A DNA stretch of 64,000 bases from Phanerochaete sordida (GCA_019973155.2 BPQB01000002.1:1-64000), one strand, 5' to 3'; counted from the first letter of the stretch, positions 10,208 to 23,119 are shown. Translations and numbers: made by a program. Notes: generated from the letters alone by a model not told the origin.

Positions 10208-13200
10208 ATGGCGGACTCCTCGCCGTCGATTTCAAGGGCGGCTTCCAGCCGTAGTCCTTCCAAGTCAAACTCTCGGAACCGGCTCATGATGTCACAGATC
10301 CTGCTTCCAGCACTGGAGATATAGTGGAAGAGCGTCGTAGCGACGCAGCGTCCGACGCGAGTGGGACTAGCAGCCATGAGCATCGCCCCAAGCCATTGCA
10401 GCAGGAGCCCTCGCCTGAGCCACCCGGCGGCGTGGCTGGCCCGCCAAGCGACGAGCCTGCGGCTGCAACTGCGGTGCCCGTTCCTCAGGACCTTCTAACG
10501 AAGCTTATCGATGCACTGTCCAAAGTATGTATTGATGCAGCTAGAATATTATGGCTGGACTAACTCTTACAAAAGCTGGAGCCACTGGGGAAGGTGTCAG
10601 GGTGGGCAGGCATCGAAGGGCACCTGTTCAAGCATGACACTGAGGAGATGGAGTACTATGGGAAAGATATAGATACCCTCCTGGTCTTTGTGCGTCACCA
10701 GATATTGCATCCGATCCGGAACTCTCACCACAGATTTTCTGTCAGGCCGGATTGTTCTCCGCATTCCTCACTGCATTTGTTGTGCAGACTTACCCGATGC
10801 TCACTGATGACGACACTTTCACCACTAACCAGCTCCTTGCGCTCAGTGTGTCCATGCAGCTTCGAACCACTGGCACAATCATCTCTTCCACCATCAACTC
10901 CACCATTACATCTCTGATTGATGCCCAATCATTTTCTCCTTCACCATCTGCGCGGGCAATCAATATTCTCTTCTTCCTAAGCCTTATTCTCAGTCTCTCT
11001 GCTGCTCTCTTTGGTATCCTGGCAAAGCAGTGGCTCCGTGAATACCTCCGCTGGAACTCTCCTTTGGCCCTACCCCGTGAGAACGTCTTGGTTCGCCAGG
11101 TCCGCTTCGAGGCATGGCAGTCCTGGAATGTCGATGCAACAATCTCGTTCATTCCTGCCCTTCTGGAGCTCGCTATGGTTTTATTCCTTTGCGGCGTTGT
11201 TGGGTTGCTCTGGACCCTTGATCACCCTGTTGCTGTCATAATCACCGTATTTGCTGTGTTCTTCTTGGTTGCTGTGGCCATGTTCACCCTCCTGCCTGTC
11301 ATCTCCAAGCACTGTCCCTACAAATCACCCACTGCATGGGCATGCGTTGCAGCTTATTCAGCAGTGCAACAGCTCCGCGTACATAGCGTCGAATCACTTA
11401 CGGCTCGGCGTAAAGAACTTAGAAAGCAGTGGAACAATGCATCATATCACACACAAACAAAATGGCAACAGCTACAGTATGCCTTGCAAGAATACCACAA
11501 AGCGCACTTCCAAACACCCTGGCCCACTGTCTTGAGTTCCTGGCGAGATAGAGATCTTAACAGCTGCCGAGAAGTGCAGAGCAACAAGGCATACACACAC
11601 AATGAAGCCAGGATCACTGTTGCCAGCTACATCAAAGAGATGAGCATGTTTGAAATCGATAGTCCACTTTCAGTGCAAAACTGGGTCCTGGATGCTGTTG
11701 CAGAAATAGCACTCCTCATACGTGCACTTGACTGGGTGAAACTTTCATCTCAGAATATTCGAGTCCATGAATACATAGCAGAGTGCTCTCAATCATATTG
11801 CGATCCCTCTCCAGGTCATGTCTCTAACCCAGGAATTTCCTCTGCAGCATGTCTTGTAGCATGGAGAACAATCCTTTTGGCTATGCAGCAGAATCTTCTT
11901 GACCAGCCGCACTCAGGATTAAGATACTGGAAAGACTCTGGGAAGCATCCTGCGCTACCAACTAGCAATACCACACTTGTTGAACAGGCCACTAGCTACA
12001 CCAATCATATTCTCTATCCCTCAAATCACCACCGACATTGCTTCCTCAACATGCTTCTTCCCATGAGCAGCTGGAATAAGGGATGTACAAAATCAAGGAA
12101 GGAATTAGCAGGCTTTGGCATGGTGGCAGATCTGAAGTGCATGCTTGACAATGAACTTTCAGATCATAGGCGAATTTCTGCATGGGATATGTGTGTCATT
12201 CTCCGCTACCTAGACTCTGGATCTGGAGATTCAGACAGGCCCACATGGTACCCGGAAGCACTTCGTGTCCTTTCCAGCATTGCATTCAAGCGCACTGTTA
12301 CAATGAAGCACTTGTGCACATCCATTGGCCTAGAGCTTGCAGAGCACAACAGGCTCAAAATTACACCAGACAATATTTTAGGTGCGTCCAGTGTATGTGT
12401 TTCCCCAAACGCAGCATCAATTACTGAACACGCTGTACTAGTGCTCTCGGACGAAGACACAACTGCCGCCCAGTTGGCCGCCCTGCTGCTGCAGTGGTTT
12501 AACGAAAATTTTGCGACTGCACACGAGGAATACTCCTGCATGTTTTTCTTGATTGCTAAGCAGTGGCTCGATCACGAGCAGCTGTGTGCTACTGAGCAAG
12601 CCCATTTTGAGGCCATCTTGCGAAAGATATCCCTGGCACTGGACGCATTTTTAGCACACCATACCAGTGAGACGTTTCCTGCAGCATGGGAGAAACTCTG
12701 CGGTGTTCTCAGGAGGTTACAATGGAGAGCCTATAGAACGTTCACGGAGTCGCAGCTTCGGTGCACGGCGTTCCGACATTTGGCACATGCATGCGAAAGG
12801 ATTTACCCTTTGAACACTGTCGGACTCTATGCCTGGGAATTTCATTCCATTATGCACACTGCCCACAAGGAACTCGAGGCGTGTGAGACAGGTGTGGACT
12901 GCCTTTGGTCCAAACACCGCTGCACTGTCGACGACAACGATTTCTTCAGTCTTCCAGCAGCGCTCGAAGAGAAATGCCCTGCCCTACACGCAGTCCGGGA
13001 GCGTTATTGGAAGCCGCCGCGCATCAGCGCACCACCCACTACGTCCACAGCATCTGCAGAACCTCCTTCCTCGCGGCACGGATTAACTACGATTGGCGAA
13101 ACCACGGGATTACCTGGTCCTGAGCCGGCCGTACACTCTCAAGGACATCCATCTCCGGAGGAGACGCGCGCGCCGCAAGAGGCGAATGTCACCTGGTGGA

Positions 13201-13475
13201 GACAGGTCATTGCGCTGCCTTCCGTTGTCGTTGTCGGGACCCACGTTGTGCAGCGGTGGACGTCGCTCGCAGAACGCGTTGCAGCAGGCGTCGGCGGTTC
13301 GCAGCCGCTAGTACTCGAAGATATATCCATGGAGGATATGGAGGCGGCCGGGGGCGACGGTACAGTGGATTCGGGGTCGGAAGCAGAGCACGTGCAGGGT
13401 GGAGAGGGCTCGGAAAGACTGGTCGAAGTCTCTGCTTCGGCGATGGTAGTGTATGGTGATCCGAACGTCGTCTAG
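10208..13475 (+). CDS. DUF6535 membrane protein, copy 1 (about 1017 aa)
   Basis: Five exons inferred: 10208-10250 (tentative first exon), 10298-10524, 10576-10689, 10746-12381 and 12442-13475. The 60-bp last intron is placed by matching copy 3. Layout: a Ser/Pro-rich N terminus; the block SGWAGIEGHLFKHDTEEM...DIDTLLVF (residues about 91-128); then the DUF6535 region with membrane spans near 129-146 (AGLFSAFLTAFVV), 200-222, 262-285 and 290-313. Between spans 2 and 3 is QWLREYLRWNSPLALPRENV, and CPYKSPTAW follows span 4 at about 318. A large soluble part carries SWRDRDLNSCRE and RALDWVKLSSQ, followed by a Cys/His cluster (ACETGVDCLWSKHRC) and a variable acidic C terminus. The function of the family is unknown. 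The topology suggests an integral membrane protein with a big cytosolic tail. Codon use is less G+C-rich than in copies 2, 4 and 5. Confidence 0.88.
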
Positions 13476-13609
13476 CCTCGTGCTTGAATTTAGTACCTCA
13501 GATCTTGTCTCCCGGGTATTCAGTCATGTGCATGAGTCCTGTACATCGCAACATGTATCGCTAGAGGTTTACTAGAATATATACGCTACGGCTATAGCGT
13601 GCGTGACCG

Positions 13610-14700
13610 CCGGGTGCGCTCGAGTAGAGGATCGAAAGCGCCTAGAGGATCCTACGCCTCTGCGCGTTCGCAACTGGCTCGCACGTACGTGCTCTTTGCC
13701 TAATTGCGCGAAGCAGCACGCACAATACCTGCAGCTAATGCAAGATCAGCTCCAGCGGAAGGGCAAGAATGAGAGCGCACATACGCGCTTTTTGCAAAGC
13801 GATTCGTCGAGGGAGCCGGTGGAGTCCCAGCTCGCGTGCGCGCAGCAGCCAGCATTGTGGATGTGACGAAAGAACCACGTCAGTTCGTGCACGGATGCCT
13901 CATACGCAGGTCGATGATCTACTGCGCTGTCGGAGGACAGGAGAACGTACCTCGACAATCCATAGATCCTCGTCATTCGCTGCGCCTGTCTCTGCGAAAG
14001 CCGTCCGATTAGTGTCGAGCTACAAGGCGTGAATGTCGTATTGGTGGACTGTCTTATGTTAGCAATTAGACTCGAGGTCATCACGAGGATTGCACATAAC
14101 GCGATATCGAGCGAGCATGCGTCACCGTACGGGCGAGCACTGAAACGCAACGGACCGCATCGCCAGCACGTTGCGCTTGCTGCACACAATCTCCTGATTT
14201 TTTGCGCAGGCGTTGTGTACGACCCCCAGGGCCACAACGGCCTCCAGCTTAATAGCGAGGCGCCGCCAAGTCTGCACCTGCGCTGCGATGCCGAGCTAAA
14301 AGGAGAGGCAGGAAACTATGTGGCATACCCTTGGTGTTAGCCCCATTGAGACGTATATCAAGGTGGCCAATCGACAGTCCTTGGCGAGGTCGTGCGTGAG
14401 GTATAGGGCTCGCGGGCCTCGGCGACGTCGAGACCAGGGTCCAATGTTCACTACCGCCGTACACTCGGCGTAAGTCGGCTGCTAGCTGCAAGGCATATGG
14501 ACGGAAAACTCACTCGACTGGTGCAGATGCAAACCGCCGCCTTCGGCCCAGTCTGCGAGGGCGGGCCATGATTTCCGAGACGATGTGAGCAAGGGCTGCA
14601 CGAGGTCCGAATGCTCTCTGAGAGACGCAAACTTGTTGCGAACATCAGCTGGAAGGGCAGACAACTCGATACGACATACTCACCGTGGTACTAGGAGACA
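13610..14700 (-). pseudogene. Decayed F-box-like six-exon gene (pair of DUF6535 copy 1)
   Basis: Tail to tail with DUF6535 copy 1. The - strand frame at about 14289-14120 reads IAAQVQTWRRL...VVHNACAKNQEI, matching IAAQMQTWRHV...AVHNARAGSQEI of the intact gene at 21843-23112. The next exon (about 14050-13950) reads QYDIHAL-stop-LDTNRTAF, matching EYDIQLLELEIRWRT with GAG changed to TAG. A further exon (about 13920-13800) gives HELTWFFRHIHNAG and CKK, and a last one near 13735 gives VLCVLLRAI. The first exon near 14600 is frameshifted. Stops and shifts show it is dead. Confidence 0.75.
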
Positions 14701-17150
14701 TCGCCCCAAATCTTCTGAAGAGGCTGGTGCTCGAGGACGTCTGTTTTGGCGGGAGGCGCGACCAAAAGCGCCGCCGTGTCATTCTGAGCCGTGCTGGACG
14801 GCACCAGGATTAAACCTGTCCTATTCGAGGAAGGTGCTGTTCGTCGGCGTGCGCATCACGGTCACGTGCATGCCAGCGGTTCAAGGACGCGCGCTACCTA
14901 GCCGGGCTTTGCAACCAGCGGCCACGCCTCCATCCTCCGTCCTGTCCCAGGCCTTCTGTTGATTTCTCAGCACATCCCGTACTTCCTTGGCTCCAAACAT
15001 ACCGCTGCCGGCCGCGACAAGGCCTCCTCGCTGCGACCAAATCCTAGGCGCGTCGACGATCCCGCTCATGCTGCCAGTCGGGCCCTCCCCTGGGTATTAC
15101 TACCCCCTTGCACACCGCCACATGACAGGCGCGTATTGGTCTAGATGAAGTATAAGATGAGGAGTGCTAGAACGTGATCTGGTGTGTCCGGCCCTCATCC
15201 GCGTTGATTTGCACTCACGCTGTAGTGCAGACGCCTTCCGGTGACATCTCATGCAGTCTGGAAGCGTGAGGCCAAGCGTCGAGAGGGAAAGACGAGACGC
15301 AGCGCGTGCTGTATACCCCTGATGCTTGTGCGTATGCTTGTTGTTGGTAATATTTAGGCTCATTGTTCACGCCTTCTTAGGCCGCCGGTTCGTTCGGCTC
15401 CTTTCCATTGGGCAGATGTTCCAGTGCACACCCAATCCGGGACCGTGAAGATGCAGCAGTTGTTTGCAGCGCATCCAGGTATACTCAGCCCATGTCCTTA
15501 TTCCTACCCACAGTCACCTCCCCGGATGTCCCTAGGCTTCACGAACTCCTACCGTTCACGCTACATACCAGCTTCGTCCTCTCGAAACGTACACCCGGCA
15601 TGACCTTCGTCGCATACGAAATTTATCCCGAAGCACCGGACCCAAGGAACCCTTCACCGGAGCTCCATGCCCGCGGTCGCCCTCGAACTCATGCGACGCA
15701 GTTGGATCCAGGCATGGGATCGAGGCATGGCGTGGGTCCTGCCCGACCGCCGCTCCGATCGCATCTCTCATGCACTTCCTCACCGTGCTAGGACTTCGCT
15801 TCTCGCACAAGCTGTAGGGCTTCTCAGGACAGGCGAAGCACCCATCGCCATTGCCGCCTTCCGCACCATCTTCCTCGTCGCGGTCCCGGCTTTGGCCGCC
15901 ACTCCAAGCCCTCCAGGCGCTGCCTATTCGAATATCGAGCAGCCAAAGCCTCACGGTCACCAGGGACGCGATGCAGCGTGTCTCGGCACGTCGTCTGGTC
16001 CCAAGTCCCATTCGGGCCGGAACGATCCACGCCACCGAGGAGCAGAACATGATCGTCAGGGCTACTCATGGACTATCACGGACATGACGGAGCATTGAAT
16101 ACCGTGGCGTGACTCGTGGAAAATGGGAGGAAAGCGGACGCTGCGATCTCGCAGCTCGTCCGTCGCCTCTCTCTACTGCAAAACACTATCGCCGATGACG
16201 TGGTCGTCACGCCCCGCGCATATGCCCTCCTACCGCTCGCGCTAGACACCGGTCGCACAGTCATATTCCCATCGTCGCCGCCTGAACAAGAACGCGTGTG
16301 CGACGCCCCATCCATTCCGACGACGGTGCGCCTGCGGCGCGCACATCCCGTGCGTCGACATCGTCCAAAAGCACTGTCTGTCTCCATCTCCCCAAAGCAG
16401 CGCCTCGCGCACCCATATTTCGTGCGGCTCTCCGCCTCTTGCAGTCGCTGCCCGGCTCCGTCATCCATCGCGCGTCTTCCCTGCATCGACAAGCTCTCTG
16501 GCACAACGCAGAGCGGAAGATATTTCATTGCGGCTCGTGCGTATTAATCTTCCCATCAGAACTGTGTCCCACTTACCGTGCCTCGCCAGTTCACCGCTTT
16601 TCTGTCCGTGTTCGCCGCACAGGCGTCGAATCCCTCGTGGGTATCAGACTGACGGCGACTCTGCATCGTCACGCTCTCTGCATCTGTTCGGCGTTGCACA
16701 CCTGGCATCCCCACTCCGACTGCGGTCAGCTATCATGACCTCCTGACAAGCCATTCCGTATCTCATGGCCCACACCGTCGCTAGGGTGACGAGCATCCTC
16801 CTCAGCACCGCCTCTACCATTCCTGATACTCGCTCGAATCATCGAACCAAAGAAAGCCCCTTGCAGGAGCGCGCATTTGTGCTGCCTCACGGCAACCGCC
16901 TTTTCGACTGGATCTGGCCGACAGATCCTGGGAGCGTACACGATTTCCGGTACGGTGCTGTCTATGCTCGTGCTCGGGAGACGAACGACAGGAACAGGAC
17001 GGACGACGCGCCGAGCGCTGCATATCGACGGCCAGTACATGTGCTCCCTCTGCCATAAACCGACACCGCCGAGGGCGTTCAAACGTCAAGCAGCTGTCGC
17101 AGAGCCCTCGCGGCTGCGTATACACGAATAAACGCGCAATAAATATCCGT
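14701..17150. other. Gene-poor stretch
   Basis: No coherent gene. The stretch AAGAGGCTGGTGCT at 14719-14732 resembles GAGGAGGCTGGTGCT upstream of the intact F-box-like gene (near 23136), so 14.7-14.8 kb is probably the old promoter of the relic to its left. The remaining frames overlap on both strands without domain signals. Confidence 0.45.
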
Positions 17151-17199
17151 CCTACGATCGCTGTTGGCAATGCGCCACATTTCCTGCGCTCTGCGGCCG

Positions 17200-18300
17200 T
17201 TCAGCGTTGCCAAGCGTCGCCCTGCAGCACAGCCTTCTTGCACGCCTACATTGCGCGCCATCCCACGTCTCCGACCGCGAGCCGCCGCCGCCGCCCATCG
17301 ACATCCTCCGACGTTTCCTTGCCAGTCGGAAGACTGAGCCCGAAGACACGCCCTTCTTCGAACTCCTCCACGCTTTCTCACGACTGCGCAGTCTTGTCCT
17401 CGAGCAGCACGGCGCTGCCACGCTCGTCGCCGATCTGGAGGGGCTGAGCCAGGCACCAGAAGGCATACTGCTGACCGGTTGGCGAACAGAGCCACGCTAC
17501 GCAAGCATGCCGAGCGCCATGGCTTTGGTCGAGGTCTTGCCAAGAAGCTGTGCAACCGCGTTCATCTCCGAGCTGTTTCCCCAAAGAGGCTCGCGTTTGG
17601 TGAAGGCGCTGCCATAGGTTCGTCTCGCGACTCACGTGTCTAAGCGCGGTCGCTAACGGCACTGTATTTAGACCAGTTTATGTGCAGTGCACGCCGGCGG
17701 CTGGCGTATCCCGCACCTTCTGTGGCTCCACGACGACCCGACGACTACGAGCACGTCCGTCCGCGGGCTTCATTCCTGATGTCGTACGACGTGTCCGCGA
17801 TCGGCTTCGCGGGCAGGTTGCAGCACGATGTCATGAAGCCTCCCTGAGCGATCGAATGACACGGGTTCGCCTTTTCTAGCCTGCTTGGCGAGCTCATCTT
17901 CAGCCCTCCACTCGCGGTCCTTGGCGCTGCGAAGCCCCACAATGCCTTCAACAGCTCTTTCACCTATGGGCTGACCCTCGGACACAACAGACCTAGCCGC
18001 GGCTGGCAAACCACGTTCGCGTTCAAGGGGCGGATGACGGCGCGATTATCAGCGCAATGTCGGTGCCACGCTGGTATTCGCGCCATTCCGGCGTCCATAC
18101 CAAGACAGACCTCAGCCAGTGCTTCATCGTGCGAGAGTATGACCCGCGGTCGGCCGTACTGGAAAAGCAGCCCAATTCCCGGCCTCCAAACACCTCGACT
18201 ACCGGGGTTCTCGGTGTCCTCACAAGCTGCAGCTCCTTCAAACCGAGAACGTTCCCTGCGACACGCCAAACCATTTAACAGGGACTACGTTGTCGCGATA
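17200..18300 (+). pseudogene. Unidentified coding-like remnant
   Basis: A + frame at 17207-17617 (IDILRRFLASRK, FSRLRSLVLEQHGAATLVADLEGL) looks protein-like. At 17870-18060 a second + frame gives FNSSFTYGLTLGHN and GWQTTFAFKGRMTARLS. At 18057-18278 a shifted frame gives TDLSQCFIVREYDPRSAVLE and TTGVLGVLT. These could be pieces of one beta-rich protein broken by frameshifts. The - strand also has open frames over the same DNA (17770-18009, 18023-18274), so the orientation is not certain. I do not recognise the family. Confidence 0.3.
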
Positions 18301-18780
18301 TCTTGATACATGGAGCAACAGTACAGCCTTTTCAGACCGCGCGAGGCCAGGGCTATATACCGCACACGATCTCTGAGCACAGCTTTGAATACCCTTACTC
18401 CTCTCCGCTGCTTCGGCTTTTGTCATCGTTGGGATCACGAGCGGTGCATGGACCGTCTCGAACCTCGGTTCGTACGCTACGCAGCACCATTAGTATATTT
18501 CGTCCACACTCTCGCCCACGACGTCTAGCTGCACATCTCTCCTATGCTTCCTTCGCTACTGATTTGATAGCTCGTGGGCTGCCATTTCATTTACTACGTA
18601 TTCCATTTTGCAGTGAGCGTTCGTCTTGAAGTCCTCCCACGGCGTCAAAGCAGTATCACGACTTTTCCAGCCCTTATGTGCGCTTCGAGGGGCTGTGCTT
18701 AGACGCGTCGGTGGGAAGAGGCCCTCTGGCCTCGTAGACACTCACAATACTTCCACTGTCCCTCCATATCGCCGCTCACA

Positions 18781-21589
18781 ATGGCCACTCGATCCGTTTC
18801 CTCACTATCCGAAACGACCTCCAAGCGCAGCATTACCCGGGATGGCCTCCCTAAAGCAACTGCTACTGGCTCAGATTCGCTACCGAACGCAGCTGCTGGA
18901 AGATTTGGAGATGGTCCAAGATACACCCACGACGAGCCTTCGAGCAGGCTACTTGGAGATAGAATCGACCTCCCTCACGATGAACCTGCGGGAACAGCGC
19001 AGAATGGCGCGGCCAACGGTTTGAGGCCCCACGACTCGCCAACCAAAGCGTCAACTGAGGTGCGTGTGGTGAATAAAATGGGATTGTTCGATCTTGATCC
19101 ATCGCGCTAGGTCTCAGAGAATCTCTCAGGGTGGGCGGGCATCGAGCGCCACTTGTTCAAGCATGTCACCGAGGAGATGAAGTACTACGCAGACGATATT
19201 GACACACTCCTGGTCTTCGTGCGTCCCCTAGCCTTAAATCTTGTGTCGAATACTCATTGCGCATTCCCTCAGGCCGGTCTGTTCTCAGCATTCCTTACCG
19301 CGTTCGTCGTCCAGACATACCCTATGCTCACCGCAGACAACTCTGCGATGACAAACCAGCTCCTTGCGCTCAGTGTATCTTCACAACTACGCACGGCTGG
19401 GACTATAGTCTCCCCTACAATCAACGCTACACTGGCTTTCCTCCTCGACACCACGCACTTTACACCCTCGGCCGCCGTGCGAGCGATCAACGTCATGTTC
19501 TTCCTGAGCCTTATCCTCAGCATGGCCTCAGCTTTCTTCGGCATCCTCTCGAAGCAGTGGATCCGCGAACACCTAAAGTGGAACTCCGCCCTCGCAGAGC
19601 CCCGCGAAAACGTGCTCGTTCGCCAAGATCGCATTGAGGCATGGGAGGCATGGAACGTCGCCGCTTTCATCTCGTCCATTCCGGCGCTTCTTGAGCTCGC
19701 CATGATGCTCTTCCTCGCAGGCGTCGTTACTCTTTTATGGACCTTGGACGATGTCGTCGCGATCATCATCACCGCCTTCGCTGCCATATTCATCGCTGTC
19801 GCTGCGGCATTTACTATCCTTCCTGTCACGCTGAGGCGCTGTCCGTACAAGTCTCCGACGGCCTGGGCCTGTATCGCAGCATATCAAGCATCAAAACCCT
19901 TACTTTTTCGCTTCGCCCGCGCGGTCGTGGAGTGGGCGCAGTGGAATCTTCCCAAGTTCACTCCACTCGGATATACACATCTGGCCGGCATCAGGTCCTG
20001 GGTCAATCGGTCGTATAGCATAGTACGATCATGGAGAGACCGAGATCTCCAGAGCTGCCGTGAAGCTAGATGCAGGGTCGCTGGGAAGTCGGTGCCCCGT
20101 GACGAAGTACACCACGCGGCATGCCGGGAGCTCAAACTCCTCACAGGGTTTTCGTCTCTCCAGCTCGACGAGCTCGCTGAAAACACCCTTGACGACATTG
20201 CAGAAAGCGCTCTGCTCACACGCGCCTTGACGTGGGTCAAGCAATCGTCGCAGGATCCGCGCATCCGCGCATACACAGCTGAGGCCGCCGCATCGGTGCA
20301 TCGTATGATGTGGGACGAGAGCCTCCAACACGAGAGCAAAGACCGCTGGGCGGCGAAAATCGTCACCAACCGGTGCCTGCTTCTCGCACTGGGAACAAGC
20401 ATCGTCCGTTATCCCCACTCCGCCCTCGTCTGCCTGCCCGTAGCCGCCCAAGAGTCCCGGAGACCCAGCACGGTCTACGACCGCTCGGCGCTGGTGCAGC
20501 ACGCCGCGCTAGAGATCGACCGGCTGGCCAAGAGCCTACCGCAAGACCATGCTGTAAGCACGCCTGCCGTGGTGACCGAGGTGGTGTGTCAGGTGCTCGT
20601 AGCGGACATCGAGCACTGGAGCTCTCGCGACGACGCTCAATACCTGGGCAAAGTCGAGTTGTGCACGATGATTCTGCACTTGGTCGAGAGGACATGGATG
20701 CTCGGAGACTGGTACAAGGACGCGCTTCGCGTGATGATGTCTGTCGACTTTGGACGCGAAGAATTCGACGATATTTACATGACTGTCCTCCTTAACACAC
20801 TGGCCCAAGATAGGCTGATATTGGACCAGAACGGCAAGCTGGGTGAGTGATGCTTCCTTAATCATCTGGTTCCAACGCATTAAGCCCATACTCGCAGCGT
20901 ACTCTGGTTATGATACAGGGGCGGAAGATATGAGCAGACTCCTGCAATACTTTCCCAGTGATTCTGCACCGTACAACGACGATCTCGCGAGGATGCTCCT
21001 TTATGCAGGGGCCGTGCGGTTCGAACAGCCGGATTCATTCGGAAACGAAGCTTGTGCTCGTGCCATCCTCCAGCGAGTCATATCTGCGCTCGAAGCCATT
21101 GCGAGCAAGCAGGAACGCGGCCCCCTCTTCTATGACATCTGTTACGCCAGCATGGATATCATCGGCTTCATCATACTGAGCCATCTTATTGAGCTTCTGC
21201 AGCTCTGTGCAGCAGAGCTGCGTACGTTGGCACACGTCGTCGAGCGCTGTTATCAAACGCGGTGTCCCTCGGACTTCTTGACCTCGATGCGCCTGCGTCT
21301 CCACGCTCTTTGTCATGTGACCCACGCGGATGTTGCTGTTTGCGAGGAGCCGACGTGCCGCTGGGTTGCACATAGCTGCGATGGCGAGGGGGAGACATTC
21401 TTCGAGGCATGTTCCATCCTGCGCGACTGGGGTACTGCGGCCTCCTCACCTCGGCTCAGCAGCCCAGGCCCAATCGACAGCATCAACACACTACCTAGAC
21501 TATCGCGCACGCGAACCCTATCTGGCTACTCTTATCCAGGCCCCTCGTCACCCTCTGGCACAGTGGCGCCTTGGTCTGAAGAGGTCTGA
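18781..21589 (+). CDS. DUF6535 membrane protein, copy 2 (882 aa)
   Basis: Four exons: 18781-19059, 19111-19218, 19273-20842 and 20898-21589. All introns are GT-AG and phases agree. A TATA-like GGCTATATACCG lies near 18349. After a 93-codon Ser/Thr-rich N terminus comes NLSGWAGIERHLFKHVTEEM...DIDTLLVF, then four membrane spans with QWIREHLKWNSALAEPRENV and CPYKSPTAW. The soluble part has SWRDRDLQSCREA and RALTWVKQSSQDPRI. The C-terminal Cys/His cluster reads VCEEPTCRWVAHSCDGEG...C. Copy 2 is most like copy 4 (SKQWIREYLKWNSAL). It is convergent with the F-box-like gene at 21843-23112, with only about 250 bp between the stop codons. Confidence 0.92.
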
Positions 21590-21842
21590 TGTCGGCCTAG
21601 CCTCCAGTGTGCGTGTGGAGCAGTCGCACTAGATAATTGGATAGCAGGCGCGAATCACGCCAGGCGACGCGATATCCGGGAGCACTCGCTGCGGCGACGG
21701 TGCTGTACGACGATCCGAACGTAGTATCGCTGAGGCTCTGGCCTTCGCGTTCCTAGTTTCGAAGCTCATGGTCAATGTTTCATTGAGTACGCCTAGTGCA
21801 ATGAGGAGTATCACAGCTTCGAGGCCAGCTGGTAGATTTCCG

Positions 21843-23112
21843 CTACGACCGCGCTGTGCGAGGGAGTTGGAGCAGCTCGAGCCGCGGCTCGAGATCGTCG
21901 AGAAGACCCCTCGCCGCACTTTTTGCGTCTGTGAGCAGCTCGCTTGAATCATCCCCGTCTACGATTTCGCGAAGGAGAGTAAACCACGCCTCAAGCTGCT
22001 AGAATGTCAGCGCAGGCGCGAATACGAAGCCACAGATGCTCGCACCCGTTCTTCATCGAGCGCGTCGTCGAGGGGCACGGCGAGGCCCCAGTCTGGGTGC
22101 ACGCGGGATCCGGCGTCGTGAACGCGGCGGATTAGCCGCGTCATGTCTTTTATGGATGCCTGGCAGGTGCCTTAGAAGCTTGGCGTACGGTGAGGTGACA
22201 AGAGTGCATACCTCAAGAATGACTGGGTCTTCATCGTCCGCCGTGTCCGGACCAGAGATCGTCCTCCAACGAATCTCGAGCTCCAGGAGCTGTATGTCAT
22301 ATTCGTGTACTATCATTTGTAAGTATATAGGTCCAGTATGATCCTGAAGAAACTCACATATTGCGATGTCCCGCGTGGACGCGCTTACGCGCGGCGCGAG
22401 CACCTCGCGGAACGCCGCGGGGCACAGCACGAGCACCTCGCGCATGCTACGCGCGATCTCCTGGCTGCCCGCGCGAGCGTTGTGCACGGCTTGTAGCGAC
22501 ATAATAGAGTCCGTCCCAGCGACGACATGCCGCCAGGTCTGCATCTGCGCGGCGATGGCGATCTGGTACTGGATGCAGAAGACCAGGCGATACACCTCCA
22601 GGATAGGCCCGGTACGGAGGCGTATCAGAGCGGCGATCTGGGTGGCCTTGGTGAGGTCGTGTGTGATGACGAGGGCCCGGAGCTCCCGGGTCTTGGCGAC
22701 GGCGAGCCAGGGGCTGCCTTTCGCTCTGACGTAAAGAGGCAGCGGCAGGAGTAAGTGAGCAGCTACTAAACGTATGAGGAGCCTACTCACTCGGCTGATA
22801 CACCTGAAGACCGTCGTATCCTACTTGATGCGCTCAAAGACGAGACTATCTTCGATGTGACGTGGTGGAGCTGGTACGAGGCGACCATCAGGGACTCCAC
22901 GAGGTCCGGATGTTCCCGAGGCGTATAAGACTGTCGCAAGCGTCAGCATTAAATACGGGCAACGCGATGTGACATACCTCAGAGTCAGACGTGCAGAACG
23001 GCAGGCGCGCTTCAGACTGCGCCCCGACGAGCAGGTCGTCGAGGTGTTCTGCGAGAGCGAGGGACACGATGTGGTGAGTAATTTCAACCGGTAATTGGCG
23101 TCTGGTTGCCAT
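21843..23112 (-). CDS. F-box-like six-exon protein (335 aa)
   Basis: Exons on -: 22978-23112, 22791-22930, 22358-22725, 22212-22309, 22046-22159 and 21843-21995 (135, 140, 368, 98, 114 and 153 nt). All borders are GT-AG and the frame is open throughout. The N terminus QLPVEITHHIVSLALAEH resembles an F-box (LP..I...I) and is followed by DDLLVG...ARLPFC. Later motifs shared with paralogues are PDLVESLMVASYQLHHVT, PWLAVAKTRELRALVI, CPAAFREVL, EYDIQLLELEIRW, and a C terminus LEAWFTLLREIV...LLDDLEPRLELL. An adaptor role in a ubiquitin ligase is possible if the F-box is real. The family is otherwise unknown to me. It is convergent with DUF6535 copy 2. Confidence 0.88.
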
Positions 23113-23119
23113 AACGAAT

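Noticed and set aside
12382..12414. 33-bp intron in copy 1 ending at the first AG
   Set aside because: It is too short. The next AG (12441) gives a 60-bp intron that matches the paralogue and leads into VLSDED as in copy 3 (VLSTEE).
19269..19850. 193-codon frame on -, and similar antisense frames under the other DUF6535 genes
   Set aside because: They occur at the same place under several copies because the membrane-span codons are conserved on the other strand.
22053..22790. 245-codon continuous frame on - as a stand-alone gene
   Set aside because: It reads through two introns. Splice signals and paralogues show that it is exon 3, intron, exon 4 and part of later exons of the 335-residue gene.
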